NCBI RefSeq assembly: GCF_047511655.1
Contig: NC_133390.1
Coordinates: 128,517,583 to 128,581,582, forward strand
Direction of reading: 5' to 3'
Origin: Castor canadensis
Taxonomy: Eukaryota > Chordata > Mammalia > Rodentia > Castoridae
Length of the DNA stretch: 64,000 nucleotides
Position numbers and translations under genes: made by a program. Positions within the stretch are counted from its first letter, which is position 1; every line of letters starts with the position of its first letter. This document shows positions 34,486 to 45,802 of this stretch, piece after piece. The notes under the pieces are model-generated. The model did not search any database and had not been told where the DNA came from. It saw only the letters and a program-made list of their open reading frames with translations.

Positions 34486-34775
34486 TTTATTATTATTATT
34501 ATTACTGGTGTTACTAGGATTTAAACTCAGGACCTCATAGGCACTACACAGGTTCTCTACTACTTGAGCCATCCATCAGCCCATGTTTTTGTTCAGCTCA
34601 TCCTCCCACCCATACCTCCCATGTAGGTTGGATCACAGGTTGTAAATCACTACCCAGCTTATTTGTTGAGACAGGATCTCGCTAACTTTTTGCCTGGGTT
34701 GGTCTTGAGTTGTGAACCTCCCAATCTTCACCTTCTGAATCACTGGGATTACAGCATGAACTACTGTGCTCAGCC
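34486..34775 (-). repeat. composite B1/ID SINE with TSD
   Basis: A (TTA)n tail is followed by an ID-like half ('ggatttaaactcaggacctc', 'cttgagccatccatcagccc'). Two B1-like segments then follow ('cctcccatgtaggttggatc'; 'tttgttgagacaggatctcg', 'aatcactgggattacagc'). It is bounded by 'tgctataaaa' at 34476-34485 and 34776-34785. Confidence 0.88.
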
Positions 34776-34785
34776 TGCTATAAAA

Positions 34786-35635
34786 ATTTTAAATGCTTTC
34801 TTTCAGTGTTTATACCTATCTTGTGGTAACCCAGTAATGAACTATCCCCTGAGCAAACTGGTGAGGACATTAGTGAAAAGATATTTCTCTTTTGTTTAAA
34901 TAGTCCCTGAATGAATTATAACTACTAATCCTCAGTTTTCAAGTCCAAGGGAGAGCACCTGATTATCCCAAAGTTTGACAGCTGTGGCAGCATGAAGAAG
35001 GTAGCATCATGCTGGGGCCCAATGTGAAAGTGAGCTTTGGTCTCAGACTCAACATGGGAACCTTGCCCAGTCTGCAAAGGCACTTGTGCTGGGATGGGAC
35101 TCATCATAGGTCACTAGTGCTCAGTTAATAGCTGAAATAATATGGAACAGGAATTCCGAGTATCCAGAGAAGAGAAGACTACTAGGGGAAATTACAGAAA
35201 GTCCCTTGGCATCTGAAGGGCTTAAATAACCCTTGAAGTAAGTGTGAGGTTTGTGAGTGGGGAAGGTCCTCCGAGCTTTTGCGCAGGTAGTTACTTCCAT
35301 GTGAGGAGGATGGAATGGTGTGTGTGTGTGTGTGTGGAAGCCAGGGTCAGGGAGGCCAATGATGAGGCTGGCACATGGGAAAGAATGCAAACCTTTTATT
35401 GGGTGACTGTGGTGTGAAGAAGGGAATGAATGAAAGAAAAATTCATGTGGAAAGTAGATCATAGCAACTGTTGCTGTGGGAATTAAGAGTGAATGTCTTG
35501 GGAAAGTGGAAAACATTTGAAGGAACAGGGATCAATTCAGCTTCAGTTATCCTGTGTTTCTGGGGGCTGATGTTGGTTTCCATGGTGATTTCCTCAGATG
35601 TTTGGAAAAATGAGTGTGAAAACCTGGCATGTGCC
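34786..35635. other. unique DNA with a short TG run
   Basis: No gene is recognised. A (TG)8-9 run lies at about 35318-35335. A minus-strand frame of 131 codons (35121-35516) is open but has low-complexity His/Thr/Pro-rich stretches caused partly by that run, and no family resemblance. Confidence 0.5.
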
Positions 35636-35639
35636 TTCA

Positions 35640-36098
35640 CCAACTGGAAACCTTGAATTATATTCCTCAGAAAGCTGTGACCAGGGCATTCACCCAAAGA
35701 ATGTGACCTTTTGGAAACTGGGTCTTTGATGATGGAATTAAGGATCTCTGGATACAAACATGCTCCATTTAAGGTGAGCTTTGAACTTGTGCTCAGTGTC
35801 CTTGTGGAGAAAGTAGAGGGAGATTTGATATACAGAGATAGACAAAAGGTGGTACAAAGACAGAGGCAGAGATGGGAAAGATTCTGCCACCAGCCAAGGA
35901 ATATCACATGCCATCAGAAGTGGGAGGAGGCAAAGGCTGATTCTCCCCTGGAGCCTTTGAAGGAAGCATGGCCCTGCTGACTCTCTGATTCAGACTTTGG
36001 GCCTCCTTAGGTATGAGAGAACAAATATCTGTCATTTTAAGGCACCCCATTTGTGGTAATTTGTTATAGCAGCCCCAGGAAACTGATTTAGTACCTGT
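35640..36098 (+). mobile_element. MLT1-type LTR remnant
   Basis: 'gactttgggcctccttaggt', 'aggcaccccatttgtggtaa' then 'tttgttatagcagccccagg', and the ending 'aaactgatttag' are the 3' landmarks of MLT-type LTRs. The 5' part ('gtgtccttgtggagaaagta') is more diverged. It is a solitary LTR without coding capacity. Confidence 0.6.
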
Positions 36099-37088
36099 TT
36101 TGAGAGCTCAGCATATACTTTGTAAAGCCTGAACGGAGTGTCTCCATTGTAGAGTGTCAGACAGCTGAAGTCAACATGGCCTAAACAAAGGGAATTTGTT
36201 GGTTTGTGTGACAGAAATTCCATAATCACTAACTTTAGGTGAGAACTGAACAAGTGCTGACTGCTGACAAGATAGGATTGTGGTCTTTCTCTTTTCCTAG
36301 TCTCCTTTCCATGGTGTCAGCTTTATCCTAAAATGGGTGTCCCTTGAGGCTACCGGAAGGCTGCCAGCAGGAAAGACAACTGCCTGCTTGTTTTTCAATA
36401 ACCTTATTAGAAAATATCTCTTCCTAAGCTGTCAAACACAATTCCTGAACTTTCCTATTATTGGACCACTTAGATCGCATGTCTCCTTTGGCTCAATCAT
36501 GGTGTCCTTGAGTTATAATTATACAATAAGAAAGACACCATAGCTGGTTTAATAGCATTTTGGTCTGACTCCTAAGGATTCCTGAGTAACTGAGCCCCAT
36601 TTTTGTTGGACCATCTTTACTTCGGAGATTCATTAGATCAGGCTATATTAGTCTGGGAAGGCTGAGAAAAATCAAGCAAACTATTTCTGTGTCCATGCAT
36701 ATTGTACTTGGTCATCCTCTTTAGTTATAAGTCATCTAATTCCAAAAGCAATGATATGCAATCGACCCTCATGAGGGAGTCCCAATTCTTACTTAACCTG
36801 GCTAACCTGCAGAGTGGTTCTAGCTTTAATAGAGGAGTTGAGTCTCTGAAAAGTCTGATGTGACTTTACTATCTCCATTTATCACCTACAACTGTGAGTC
36901 TATTGTTAAGAACTTTTGTGACCAAAGTCTTATTAAGGCCTTTGGAGAGTGTTGTTGACCTCTCTGATGTATGTATGTGTGTGTATATATATCTCACATA
37001 CACATCCTGACTTCCTGACTTCCTTGTGTACCCTTTAAGTTAGTGAACCTTGTTTGATTTGTCCAAGCCAAGGTCAGGGTTTGTTCTT
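36099..37088. other. unique DNA, nothing recognised
   Basis: No gene or clear repeat, apart from a short TATG/TGTG/TATA run at about 36966-36992. Confidence 0.5.
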
Positions 37089-37335
37089 TGTGTTAGTATT
37101 CTACAGAGAAACAGAATCAATAGGATGTCTGTGTATCTATCTATATGAATCTATTATTATAAGGAATTGGCTCACATCATTATGGAGGCTAAAAATTCCA
37201 GTTCCAAGGGGAGCAATGGTATAGCTCCCTCTTCAGTCTGAATACCTGAGCAACTGTGTCATTTCTAGTCTGAGTCCAAGTCTTAAGCAGGAGGAGACTG
37301 ATGTCCCACATTGAAGACAGAGAGAGAAAATTCTT
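37089..37335 (-). mobile_element. ancient LTR-like repeat
   Basis: 'ctacagagaaacagaatcaa' and 'taggatgtctgtg', a TATC-rich patch, then 'ataaggaattggctcacatc' are hallmark sequences of a mammalian interspersed LTR-type repeat read in reverse. The opposite end of the same family appears on the plus strand at about 59590-59830. I cannot name the subfamily with confidence. Confidence 0.5.
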
Positions 37336-40300
37336 TCTTGGCCTTTTGTTCAAACAATTAATATACACTAATAAAAATAAATAAATGTTATTATCACCCA
37401 GAAATACCCTCATAGACATGCTTGGAAATAATGTATAGCCCAAATATTTGGGAACATGTGACTCAGTCCATTTGACACACAAAATTACCAAATCACATTT
37501 TTACTCCACTGTTGATTTTTGCCAATTCAGTAGTTACCCATAGTTAACTGGCTTCCCAATCCTGGACCACCCCTAAAACTGGGACTGAGGTCAATGCTGC
37601 CTCAACCACAAAGCAGTGGTAGAGCAGGCAGGGCTTAAACTGATGTTTGTAGAAGATGTCACAATATTCACTCATTTCCCTTATCTGTTTAATCTCTAAC
37701 AGATTATTTGCTGTGGCAGAGTCCATTATTGTCTTCCATTTGCAAATGAGAAGACTGAGATTCTACTCTTTGAATTTGTTTATCAGTTTAATATAGGTGA
37801 TCTGTTTATATAAAGGACATTTGGAAGTGTGAGAAATGTTATCAAAAGTAGTTAATCTATGCTTTATGGAGACTCAGGGCTCCCCCATGAAATCTCAGTG
37901 CAGAGATGGATGAGGAGCAGGCAAGGCTCCATCCTACTTCAATCCTAGTTCCACCCTACTTCAATCATGGTATTTCTTTCTTAGATGTTTCATATTTATT
38001 GTAGTGATACATGTGGGATTCCATGATGTTGCTGATATGCAAGTTGAAAACCACTACTCCATCCTCTGTGATCTTGAAAATGCAATCACTTTCTCTCTTT
38101 GACTCTTCATTCCTTTTACTTGTAGATCAAATCTGCTGGCTTGGAAGTTCTCAAAAATCCTTTTCATCTTCAGAAGACTTTTGTGACTTTTGCCATTGGC
38201 TAAAGAGGTACTAATTAATTTTGTGAAAACTCAGTACATTACTACCTCAGTTATTAATTTGGTACAGTGTCCCCATCTTAGTGAGTTTTCAACTGGCTAA
38301 TGCCACCTGACAGTCATAAAATGCCAGCATCGCTGGTGTGGGATGGAGCTAACAGTGTGAGATTTGCTAAGTTTTTCTGTGCGATCAGTGTGAAAGCAAT
38401 CACATCTCTGTAGTGAGAAAGGTCAGTGCCCTGTAGCTGCCAAGCCTTGCCACACTAAGGGGACAGGAAGGGGACTGCCACCCACTGAACACAAATCAGG
38501 CTAAAAAATGAATGCCCTTTGCAGATGCAGTCTAATAGCTCCGAATGTCAAATGATATTACTTAGGGAGACTGTTAAGCTACCTTCTCAGTGCACAGCAG
38601 TGCATAAATCCCCTCATCTTATTTGATTAATCTAAGAGACTATAGAATATGTTATTAGGTACAGAAAACATGAATGCAGTGTGGTAGTCAGTAACATTAC
38701 TGATCACAGAAATTCTTTTGAGTCCTGAGGTTTTTTTTTTTTTGCTTGAAATGGGGAGAACCCCCTTGATAAATGAATGTCCTATGTGAAATAATGTTAA
38801 TGAGTACATACGTAAGGAAAAATATAGTGTGTTATACAGTATATCAGCACCTCTATAGGATCAGAACTCTCTCTCTTTCTCCCTTTTGCAATCTGCATTT
38901 CCAAGTCCCCCAACACATAACTGTACATGGCAGGAAAGAGACCGTAATATTAACTGTAATTATTTCTAGCTGGTGAGTTTATAAATGATTTTTTAATTCT
39001 CTGTGTTTTTTAATATCTTGTACCTTTTTATAGTGAACATATATTGTATTAGAACAAGAAAATGTATTGGGAATGATGTTATTTTGAAATATATTTCCTG
39101 TGTTCAATTTAAGGCAATGCTCTCCTCAGAAAGGCCCCTGAGAATGCTGTTTTTTTTTTCCATGCTAAAATGGAGGAAGGTACCTGAAATGCCATGTGAA
39201 ATAGATTAACTGAGCCCTGCCTGGGAGTCATGCTGCTTCTTCCTTTTCAAGACCTGGAAGCCACTGTGGCCTGACAAGCAGTAAGAAATGTGATAATAAA
39301 GACGATGAACCACTCCAGGGCTGGATTTCATTTCCAGCTTAATTAAATCCTAGAAACACACCTGACCTCTAGCTTTGAAGAGCTGCTGCAAAAGCCAGGT
39401 GCCCTCATCAGCTTCGGCTCACCCTGCAGTGATTGTGGGAAACCAGCTGAAAGTGAGGAGAGAGGGAGGCAGAAGCCAATGGAGATGAAATAGCAGAGTC
39501 GGGAAGCAATATTTCACAGAGAGCTGTTATCTGGTGGGCGATCTGTTTGCCCTTCTGCTTAAAAGGTGAGCAGCAAAGCTAACCTACAAATGCACTGAAT
39601 TGCACCTTCTCCAATAGCACCCTCTGCCCCAGCCATCTGCTCCCCTCCGCCCAACTCCTTGTCCAGCTCCCTGCCCTCACCTATTGTGGTAAACTGGGTA
39701 CAAAATACACTTGGTTGGCACAAGTCCTGACAAGCCCATCAGTATGTATGACTTGAGTGGTCCATCCTAAACAAACTCATGGTTACTTCTGGTCCCTCAG
39801 CCACTGCTGTCCTTTGGTGCTGCTGCTTGGGGTCTCTTTGTTTTATATACTACAGTTCATACGTTCTCTTGACATGTAGATAAAAGGAGAAATTCCCTGC
39901 CATGATTCATTGAACCCAGCAATTATACATCTCACTTAGTTTTCACACCCACTTATGTCATATTACCAGGGTGTTGCAGGTGAGGAAATAAGTCATCAAA
40001 AGAGAACTGTCATAAATCTAAGAGGAAGAACATGAGAAGAATTTGGGACACTTGAGGTTTTTGATGGGTGCTCTCAGGAGAACCTTGAAGGGAGAGGGTG
40101 GGAGGGGAAGGAGAGGAAAAGGAAAGGATTAGGAAGAATGTGGTCTCAGAAGACTCAACTCTGCCTAATCCACATGGGATCATGTGGGGACCCCATCCTG
40201 AGGCCAAGGGACTGCATGACCCTTATCAGTGATTTTCTGTGGGCCATCCACTGGGGTAAGGACATGAATCCTCAGGGCTGTAGGTTTTTGTCAGCCCAAG

Positions 40301-40472
40301 GCAATTCTCCCAAAGAAGGGACCAACTGGGAGCTCATGGCAGATAATACTCACAGAGCCTGGGGGTAGTTACACTAGCCTGTGCAGGGGCCCTGGCAGAC
40401 CATCACCAGCATCCAGAAATCCACACTGAGTGCACACTACTTCCCTTTGGAACCTAAAAATGACTTTGGGGA
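37336..40472. other. unique DNA, candidate conserved non-coding
   Basis: No exon is recognised. Two stretches, about 38280-38645 and 39190-39610, are non-repetitive, of mixed composition, and hold several transcription-factor-like words (for example 'gattaatctaa', 'agcttaattaaatcc'). They are candidates for conserved regulatory DNA. A purine-rich stretch (GGGAGG/GAAAGG) lies at about 40085-40135. An imperfect duplication ('cctacttcaatcctagttcc', 'ccctacttcaatcatgg') lies near 37930-37970. Confidence 0.4.
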
Positions 40473-40486
40473 TTATTTCCATTTCT
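40473..40486. repeat. target-site duplication, left (copy 2)
   Basis: 'ttatttccatttct' is identical to 45153-45166. A perfect 14-bp match indicates a comparatively recent insertion. Confidence 0.93.
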
Positions 40487-40967
40487 TTTTATTTTTTTAT
40501 TATTCATATGTGCATACGATGCTTGGGTCATTTCTACCCCCTGCACCCACCCCCTCCCTTACCACCCACCCCGCCTCCACCCCCTCAATACCCGGCAGGA
40601 ACTATTTTGCCCTTATCTCTAATTTTGTTGTAGAGAGAGTATAAGCAATAATAGGAAGGAATAAGGGTTTTTGCTAGTTGAGATAAGGATAGCTGTACAG
40701 GGAGTTGACTCACATTAATTTCCTGTGCGTGGGTGTTACCTTCTAGGTTAATTCTTTTTGATCTAACCCTTTCTCTAGTACCTGGTCCCCTTTTCCTATT
40801 GGCTTCAGTTGCTTTTAAGGTATCTGCTTTAGTTTCTCTGCGTTGAGGGCAACAAATTCTAGCTAATTTTTTAGGTGTCTTACCTATCCTCACCCCTCCC
40901 TTGTGTGCTCTCGCTTTTATCATGTGCTCATAGTCCAATCGCATTGTTGTGTTTACCCTTGATCTAA
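40487..40967 (-). other. L1 3' UTR, copy 2
   Basis: The T-rich tail at the left edge corresponds to the A tail. It is followed by 'attcatatgtgcatacgatg', a C-rich block (40540-40590) that is the complement of the G tract, and sequence collinear with the copy 1 3' UTR. Confidence 0.88.
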
Positions 40968-42589
40968 TGTCCACATATGAGGGAGAACATATGAGTTTTG
41001 GTCTTTTGGGCCAGGCTAACCTCACTCAGAATGATGTTCTCCAATTCCATCCATTTACCAGCGAATGATAACATTTCGTTCTTCTTCATGGCTGCATAAA
41101 ATTCCATTGTGTATAGATACCACATTTTCTTAATTGTCATTGGAATTTTGATGGGAATTGCATTGAACATGTAAATTGGTTTTGGTAGTATAGCCATTTT
41201 TACTATGTTGATTCTGTCAATCCATGAGCATGGAAGATCTTTCCATCTTCTGTAGTCTTCCTCTTGGTTTAGTTTTGGATGATCATATGTGTCTAGAAAT
41301 CTGTCCATTTCTTTAAGATTTTTGAATTTATTTGAATATAGGTTCTCGAAGTAGTCTCTGATGATTTCCTGGACTTCCATGGTATTTGTTGTTATTTCCC
41401 CTTTTGCATTGCTGATTCTACTAATTTGGGTTTTTTCTCTCCTCATTTTAGTCAGGTTTGCCAGGGATCTGTTGATCTTGTTTATTTTTTCAAAGAACCA
41501 ACTTTTTGTTTCATTAATTCTTTGTATTTTTTTTTTTTGGTTTCTATTTTGTTGATTTCAGCTCTTATTTTTATTATTTCTCTCCTATTTGTTTTGGAAT
41601 TTGCTTGTTCTTGTTTTTCTAGGAGTTTGAGATGTATCATTAGGTCATTGATTTGGGAACTTCAGTCTTTTTAATATATGCACTCATGGCTATAAACTTT
41701 CCTCTCAGTACTGCCTTTGCTGTGTCCCATAGGTTCCGGTACATTGTGTTTTCATTTTCATTGACTTCCAGGAACCTTTTAATTTCCTCTTTATTTCATC
41801 AATGACCCATTGTTCATTAAGTAATGAGTTTTTCAGTTTCCAGCTGTTTGCATATTTTTTGTCTTTATTTTTGTTGTTGAGTTCTAGTTTTATTACATTG
41901 TGGTCAGATAGAATGCATGGTATTATTTCTATTTTCTTATATTTGCTGAGGCTTGCTTTGTGCCCTAGGATATGATCTATTTTGGAGAAGGTTCCATGGG
42001 CTGCTGAGAAGAATGTATATTGTGTAGAAGTTGGATGAAATGTTCTGTAGACATCACGTAGGTCCATTTGCTCTGTTGTATATTTTAGATCTTGAATTTC
42101 TTTATTGATTTTTTTGTTTGGAGGACCTATCTATTGATAATAATGGGGTGTTAAAGTCTCCCACGACCACTGTTGTGGAGTTAATATATGCTTTTAGGTC
42201 TTTCAGGGTATGTTTGATGAAATTGGGTGTGTTGACATTGGATGCATATAGGTTGATAATTATTATTTTCTTTTGGTCTATTTCCCCTTTTATTAGTATG
42301 GAATGTCCTTCTTTATCCGTGTGATCAATGTAGGTTTGAAGTCTACTTTGTCAGAGATAAGTATTGCTACTCCTACCTGTTTTCGGGGGCCATTGGCTTG
42401 GTAAATCTTCTTCCAGCCTGTCATCCTAAGCCTATGTTTATTTCTGTTGGTGAGATAGGTCTCCTGTAAGCAGCAAATTGTTGGATCTTCCTTTTTAATC
42501 TGTTTCATCAAACGGTGCCCTTTGATGGGTGAATTGAGTCCATTAACATTAAGTGTTAGTACTGATAGGTATGTGGTGATTCCTGTCAT
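40968..42589 (-). pseudogene. L1 ORF2 remnant (copy 2), RT core deleted
   Basis: It starts at an ATG (M-T-G-I-T-T-Y). The endonuclease N-terminus is open for about 90 codons, then frame is lost near 42300. The second half of the endonuclease (S-D-H motif) is open at 41705-42067. After a further frame change, 40964-41446 is open across two deletion junctions: K-L-N-Q joins directly to E-E-D-Y-R-R-W, and I-K-I-P-M-T joins to I-K-K-M-W-Y. Both deletions are multiples of three against copy 1 (1047 and 1152 nt). The F-A-D-D catalytic block is gone. Residue 45 of the endonuclease is Tyr, as in copy 1. No ORF2 activity is possible. Confidence 0.92.
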
Positions 42590-42639
42590 TTAGTTGTTTT
42601 AGTTGTTTGAAGGTTTGATTGTGTGTACCTAAGTTGAGG

Positions 42640-43842
42640 TTACTCTCTACTTTCTTGCTTTTTCTTTTCCTGTAGTTTGGTGCTGCCTGTCCTTTCATGG
42701 TTATGTTGGGTTTCACTTTCTGTGTGCAGAATCCCTTGAAGAATCTTTTGTAGTGGTGGCTTTGTGGTCACATATTGTTTTAGTTTCTGCTTATCATGGA
42801 AGACTTTTATTGCTCCATCTATTTTGAATGATAGCTTTGCTGTGTAGAGTATCCTGGGGTTGAAGTTATTTTCATTCAGTGCCTGGAAGATCTCACCCCA
42901 AGCTCTTCTTGCTTTTAATGTTTCTGTTGAGAAGTCTGCTGTAATTTTGATGGGTTTGCCTTTGTACATTATTTGTTTTTTCTCTCTTACAGCCTTCAAT
43001 ATTCTTTCCTTAGTTTCTGTACTTGTTGTTTTAATGATGATATGCCATGGGGTAGTTCTATTTTGATCTGGTCTGTTTGGTGTCCTGGAGGCCTCTTGCA
43101 TCTGTATGGGAATAGATTTCTCTAGATTTGTGAAATTTTCTGTGATTGTTTTGTTGAATATATTATGCATTCCCTTTGCTTGCACTTCTTCTCCTTCTTC
43201 AATGCCCATGATTCTCACGTTTGAACTTTTGATGGAGTCGGTGAGTTCTTGCATTTTCTTTTCACAGGTCTTGAGTTGTTTAATTAATAGTTCTTCGGTT
43301 TTTCTTTTAATTACCATTTCATCTTCGAGTTCTGAGATTCTGTCTTCTGTTTGTTCTGTTCTGCTGGATTGGCCTTCTGTTTTGTTTTGCAATTCTGTTT
43401 CATTCTTTTTTCTGAGGTTTTCTATATCCTGGGTCATTTCCTCTTTAATGTTGTCTATTTTTGTCCTGAGTTCATTTATCTCTTTATTAATCATGTTCTT
43501 TTTTTCACTTTGGTGTTTATACAGTGCTTCTATGGTTTCCTTTATTTCTTCTTTTGCTTTTTCAAATTCTCTATTTTTGTTGTCTTGGAATTTCTTTAGT
43601 GTCTCCTGTACATTTTGGTTGACCATATCCAGTATCATCTCTATAAAATTCTCATTGAGTACCTGTAGTTTTTCTTCTTTTAGATTATTCTTGTGGACTT
43701 CATTGGATTCTTTGGCACAGTTTATCTTCATTTTGTTGGAATCTGGATCTGAGTATCTATTTTTTTCATTTATCTCTGGTTCCTGTACTAATTTTTTGCT
43801 GTGGGGAATCCGGTTTCCCTGTTTTTTCTGTCTTCCCATCAT
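42640..43842 (-). CDS. L1 ORF1p, open reading frame (copy 2)
   Basis: This is an uninterrupted 400-codon ORF1, the only intact L1 coding frame in the window. The start is the first of two consecutive ATGs (M-M-G-R-Q-K-K-Q), aligned with the ATG of copies 1 and 3; the open frame continues upstream to 43911 but has no ATG there. Layout: a basic N-terminus, a Glu/Lys-rich coiled coil at roughly 60-205 that trimerises in the family, an RRM-like RNA-binding domain from about 207 (N-V-R-I-M-G-I-E-E), and a C-terminal domain with R-R-A-W-G-E-I-F and A-K-L-S-F. The family binds L1 RNA in cytoplasmic RNPs and acts as a chaperone during reverse transcription. ORF2 downstream is dead, so this copy could at most provide ORF1p. 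Expression is not shown. Confidence 0.9.
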   Translation of the reverse strand: MMGRQKKQGNRIPHSKKLVQEPEINEKNRYSDPDSNKMKINCAKESNEVHKNNLKEEKLQVLNENFIEMILDMVNQNVQETLKKFQDNKNREFEKAKEEIKETIEALYKHQSEKKNMINKEINELRTKIDNIKEEMTQDIENLRKKNETELQNKTEGQSSRTEQTEDRISELEDEMVIKRKTEELLIKQLKTCEKKMQELTDSIKSSNVRIMGIEEGEEVQAKGMHNIFNKTITENFTNLEKSIPIQMQEASRTPNRPDQNRTTPWHIIIKTTSTETKERILKAVREKKQIMYKGKPIKITADFSTETLKARRAWGEIFQALNENNFNPRILYTAKLSFKIDGAIKVFHDKQKLKQYVTTKPPLQKILQGILHTESETQHNHERTGSTKLQEKKKQESRE

Positions 43843-45152
43843 TGTCCTTGGTGTTGTTTTTGTCCCTGTACTGTGTGCAATGAAGTATTTTCTGGCTTGT
43901 AATAATAGCACTAGTGATATTTAGAATGGAAGGGTGAAATGAGATGGAAAGCAAAGAAGTTAAAGGATAAGGGAAAAACAAACAAGTAGAAAAAAAAACA
44001 AAACAAAGAAACAAACAAAAAAAGTTTCAAAGATATAAACAGGGAGAGACAGTGTACTATCATTAGAGAGACAGAGAGCGGATTGAAAATAAAAAATAAA
44101 AAAATAATAAATAAATGAAAAAAAATATAAAAAAATAAAACAAAGTAAAAAAAAATCTCCAAGTTTAAATGCAATTTTGGTGTTTGTCCCTCAGCCTCCA
44201 ATCCTGGAGATGGTGCCTCAGATGTTGTTCTGTAGTTGTCTCATCAAAAGGGAAAAATAAAATAAACCAAAACCACACAAAACAAAACAAAAAACCCTAT
44301 CAAGTGTCCCAAGTTCAAATGCAATACAGTTTCAGTAAGTTTTTCAGCATGCAGGCATAGTTCGGTTGTTGTCTCATCAAAGGTAGGGAGAGAGATAAGG
44401 AAAAAAAAAAGAGTCTGGAGACAGGTCTGTGAATGGCTATCTGCAGCTGTGGCTTGCCTGCCTGCTGCTGTTGGCCTGCTGTTGCTGGAGGTGTTATTTA
44501 TGCAGATCTCAGGAGTGAGCTTAGCACTTACCTGGCCCCGCAAGCTTTGTATACTTAGAGTTCTCCTGTGCGTGAGCGGCTGCTACAAGCTTTCCCCTTT
44601 CCAAGCACACTGGGGGAGGTGACACTGCACCCACTTTCTCAGGCTGGCGTGTTTATTTACAGCTCACGTGGGAAGTGGGTCTTCCCCCCTCTCCTGTGGA
44701 GTTTATTTACAGTTCTGTGAGGGGTTCCCTCCCCACTTCTTCAGCGTTCAGGGCACCCCACCCTCTTTGCTATGTGTCTTTATTGTTATTATTGCTTATT
44801 ACTCAGTTTCTCTTTTTTTCCCTGGGTGGGGGTTGGTCTGTCCAGGGGGCTATGCTGATCTGGCCCAGGGTTGTCTGTGGGAGTACCACGTGCCGCTTAG
44901 CTCACCTTGTAGTCCACGTCTTCCCAAGCCATCTGGGTATCGGCCTCTGGTGGTGGCCCGGGGGCCCTCCTGGTTTCTCCGTTTAATGTGAAGTGGAGAT
45001 GCTATGTGCAGGCTGGAGGTGTGGAGGGGTAAAAGTTTTACCTCTTCTCAGTGGTTTTGTCTGTAAGGTGTATATCCAGCGTCTTTCCAAGATTTTACTT
45101 TAGGAGGCATGCTTTCTCTTCCTCCCTCTAGCCACCATCTTGGAATCTCCAG
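43843..45152 (-). promoter_or_regulatory. L1 5' UTR, copy 2
   Basis: It is collinear with the copy 1 5' UTR: a YY1-type site near the 5' end (45131-45143), GC-rich blocks with 'gtttatttacag' (complement of the ctgtaaataaac block) at about 44650 and 44700, and the doubled 'tttgatgagacaac' module at 44230-44260 and 44360-44385. A-rich sequence precedes ORF1. It has fewer promoter blocks than copy 1. Antisense frames of just over 100 codons lie at 44668-44991 (plus strand). Confidence 0.82.
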
Positions 45153-45166
45153 TTATTTCCATTTCT
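45153..45166. repeat. target-site duplication, right (copy 2)
   Basis: 'ttatttccatttct', the partner of 40473-40486. It fixes the 5' end of copy 2 at about 45152. Confidence 0.93.
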
Positions 45167-45800
45167 GTAGAGTTGTGAGGATTGTGGCAAAATGATCAAA
45201 AAACTTGCAGTGCATGGGAAATTCTTCACATTTTGGTTCAATTCTGACTGTATTGTTTTGATGAGTGACTGATGTCAGAAAGAAGTCATCAGGTGGTGCA
45301 GGTTCAGCGTGGGTCTGCATTTTCTAATGCTATTCATACCAGTTCTGTGGACCTGGAGTTTGAGCCCTGTTATCATTTTTGGGTCGTCCACCACCCCTAT
45401 GTGGGCCAACCTTGGAAAGTTCACCTCCCACTTCTGTCCTAATGCTCACTTCTCCTCTCTTGACCTCCCTCTCTTTAGAATCTAAGCTCACTCCTTTCTA
45501 CCTTCACCAGGAGAAGTACAGAAGAGTCACCTTCTCTTGATGGTGGATGACTATTGATTTGATGGATGGGTTTTTAAAGCATTAATAATGGACTCATAAC
45601 CAGGGAAATATTCAAGGAAATGGCATGATTTTCATGATAGAATTCAAAACCATGGTTTTTGCTGTGTAACTAAGAGCACCAATGACTGTGAGAGTGAAAA
45701 GGAAAAGGACAGTAACACTTACAATGCAAAAACAATATATAACCATTACCTGGCACCCCAGTTACCTCAGCTCAATATTTGGAAAACTTGTAAAGGTAAG
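45167..45800. other. unique DNA, nothing recognised
   Basis: Single-copy-looking sequence between L1 copy 2 and the CCTT tract. No gene is recognised. Confidence 0.5.
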
Positions 45801-45802
45801 TT

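Larger units (their letters stand above)
40487..45152 (-). mobile_element. L1 copy 2, internally deleted (minus)
   Basis: This is a 4.67-kb LINE-1 on the minus strand. The 5' end (YY1-type start) is at about 45150, the 5' UTR spans 43843-45152, an open ORF1 spans 42640-43842, and a broken ORF2 spans 42589 to about 40968. A 3' UTR with the G-rich block and an A/T-rich tail end at 40487. Perfect 14-bp target-site duplications flank it. Compared with copy 1, ORF2 lacks two internal blocks corresponding to copy-1 positions 23149-24195 and 24324-25475. It therefore has no RT palm, thumb or most of the C-terminus. Confidence 0.95.

Noticed and set aside
35121..35516. 131-codon minus-strand frame
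   Set aside because: No recognisable domain, low-complexity His/Thr/Pro stretches from a TG run, and no splice or start context to support a gene.
35640..36098. Endogenous retrovirus with coding genes
   Set aside because: Only LTR-like sequence is present here and at 14944, 26905, 37089, 57640 and 59586. No gag, pol or env-like frame is seen.
40968..41446. Copy 2 ORF2 deletions as spliced-RNA integration events
   Set aside because: One left border can be read as GT (in 'aaccaagtgg'), but neither right border is preceded by AG and the second deletion lacks GT as well. Ordinary splicing does not explain them.
42640..43911. 423-codon open frame as a possible host gene
   Set aside because: It aligns along its whole length with ORF1 of L1 copies 1 and 3 and sits at the right place in an L1. 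The first 23 codons lie upstream of the aligned ATG and begin with a non-ATG codon.
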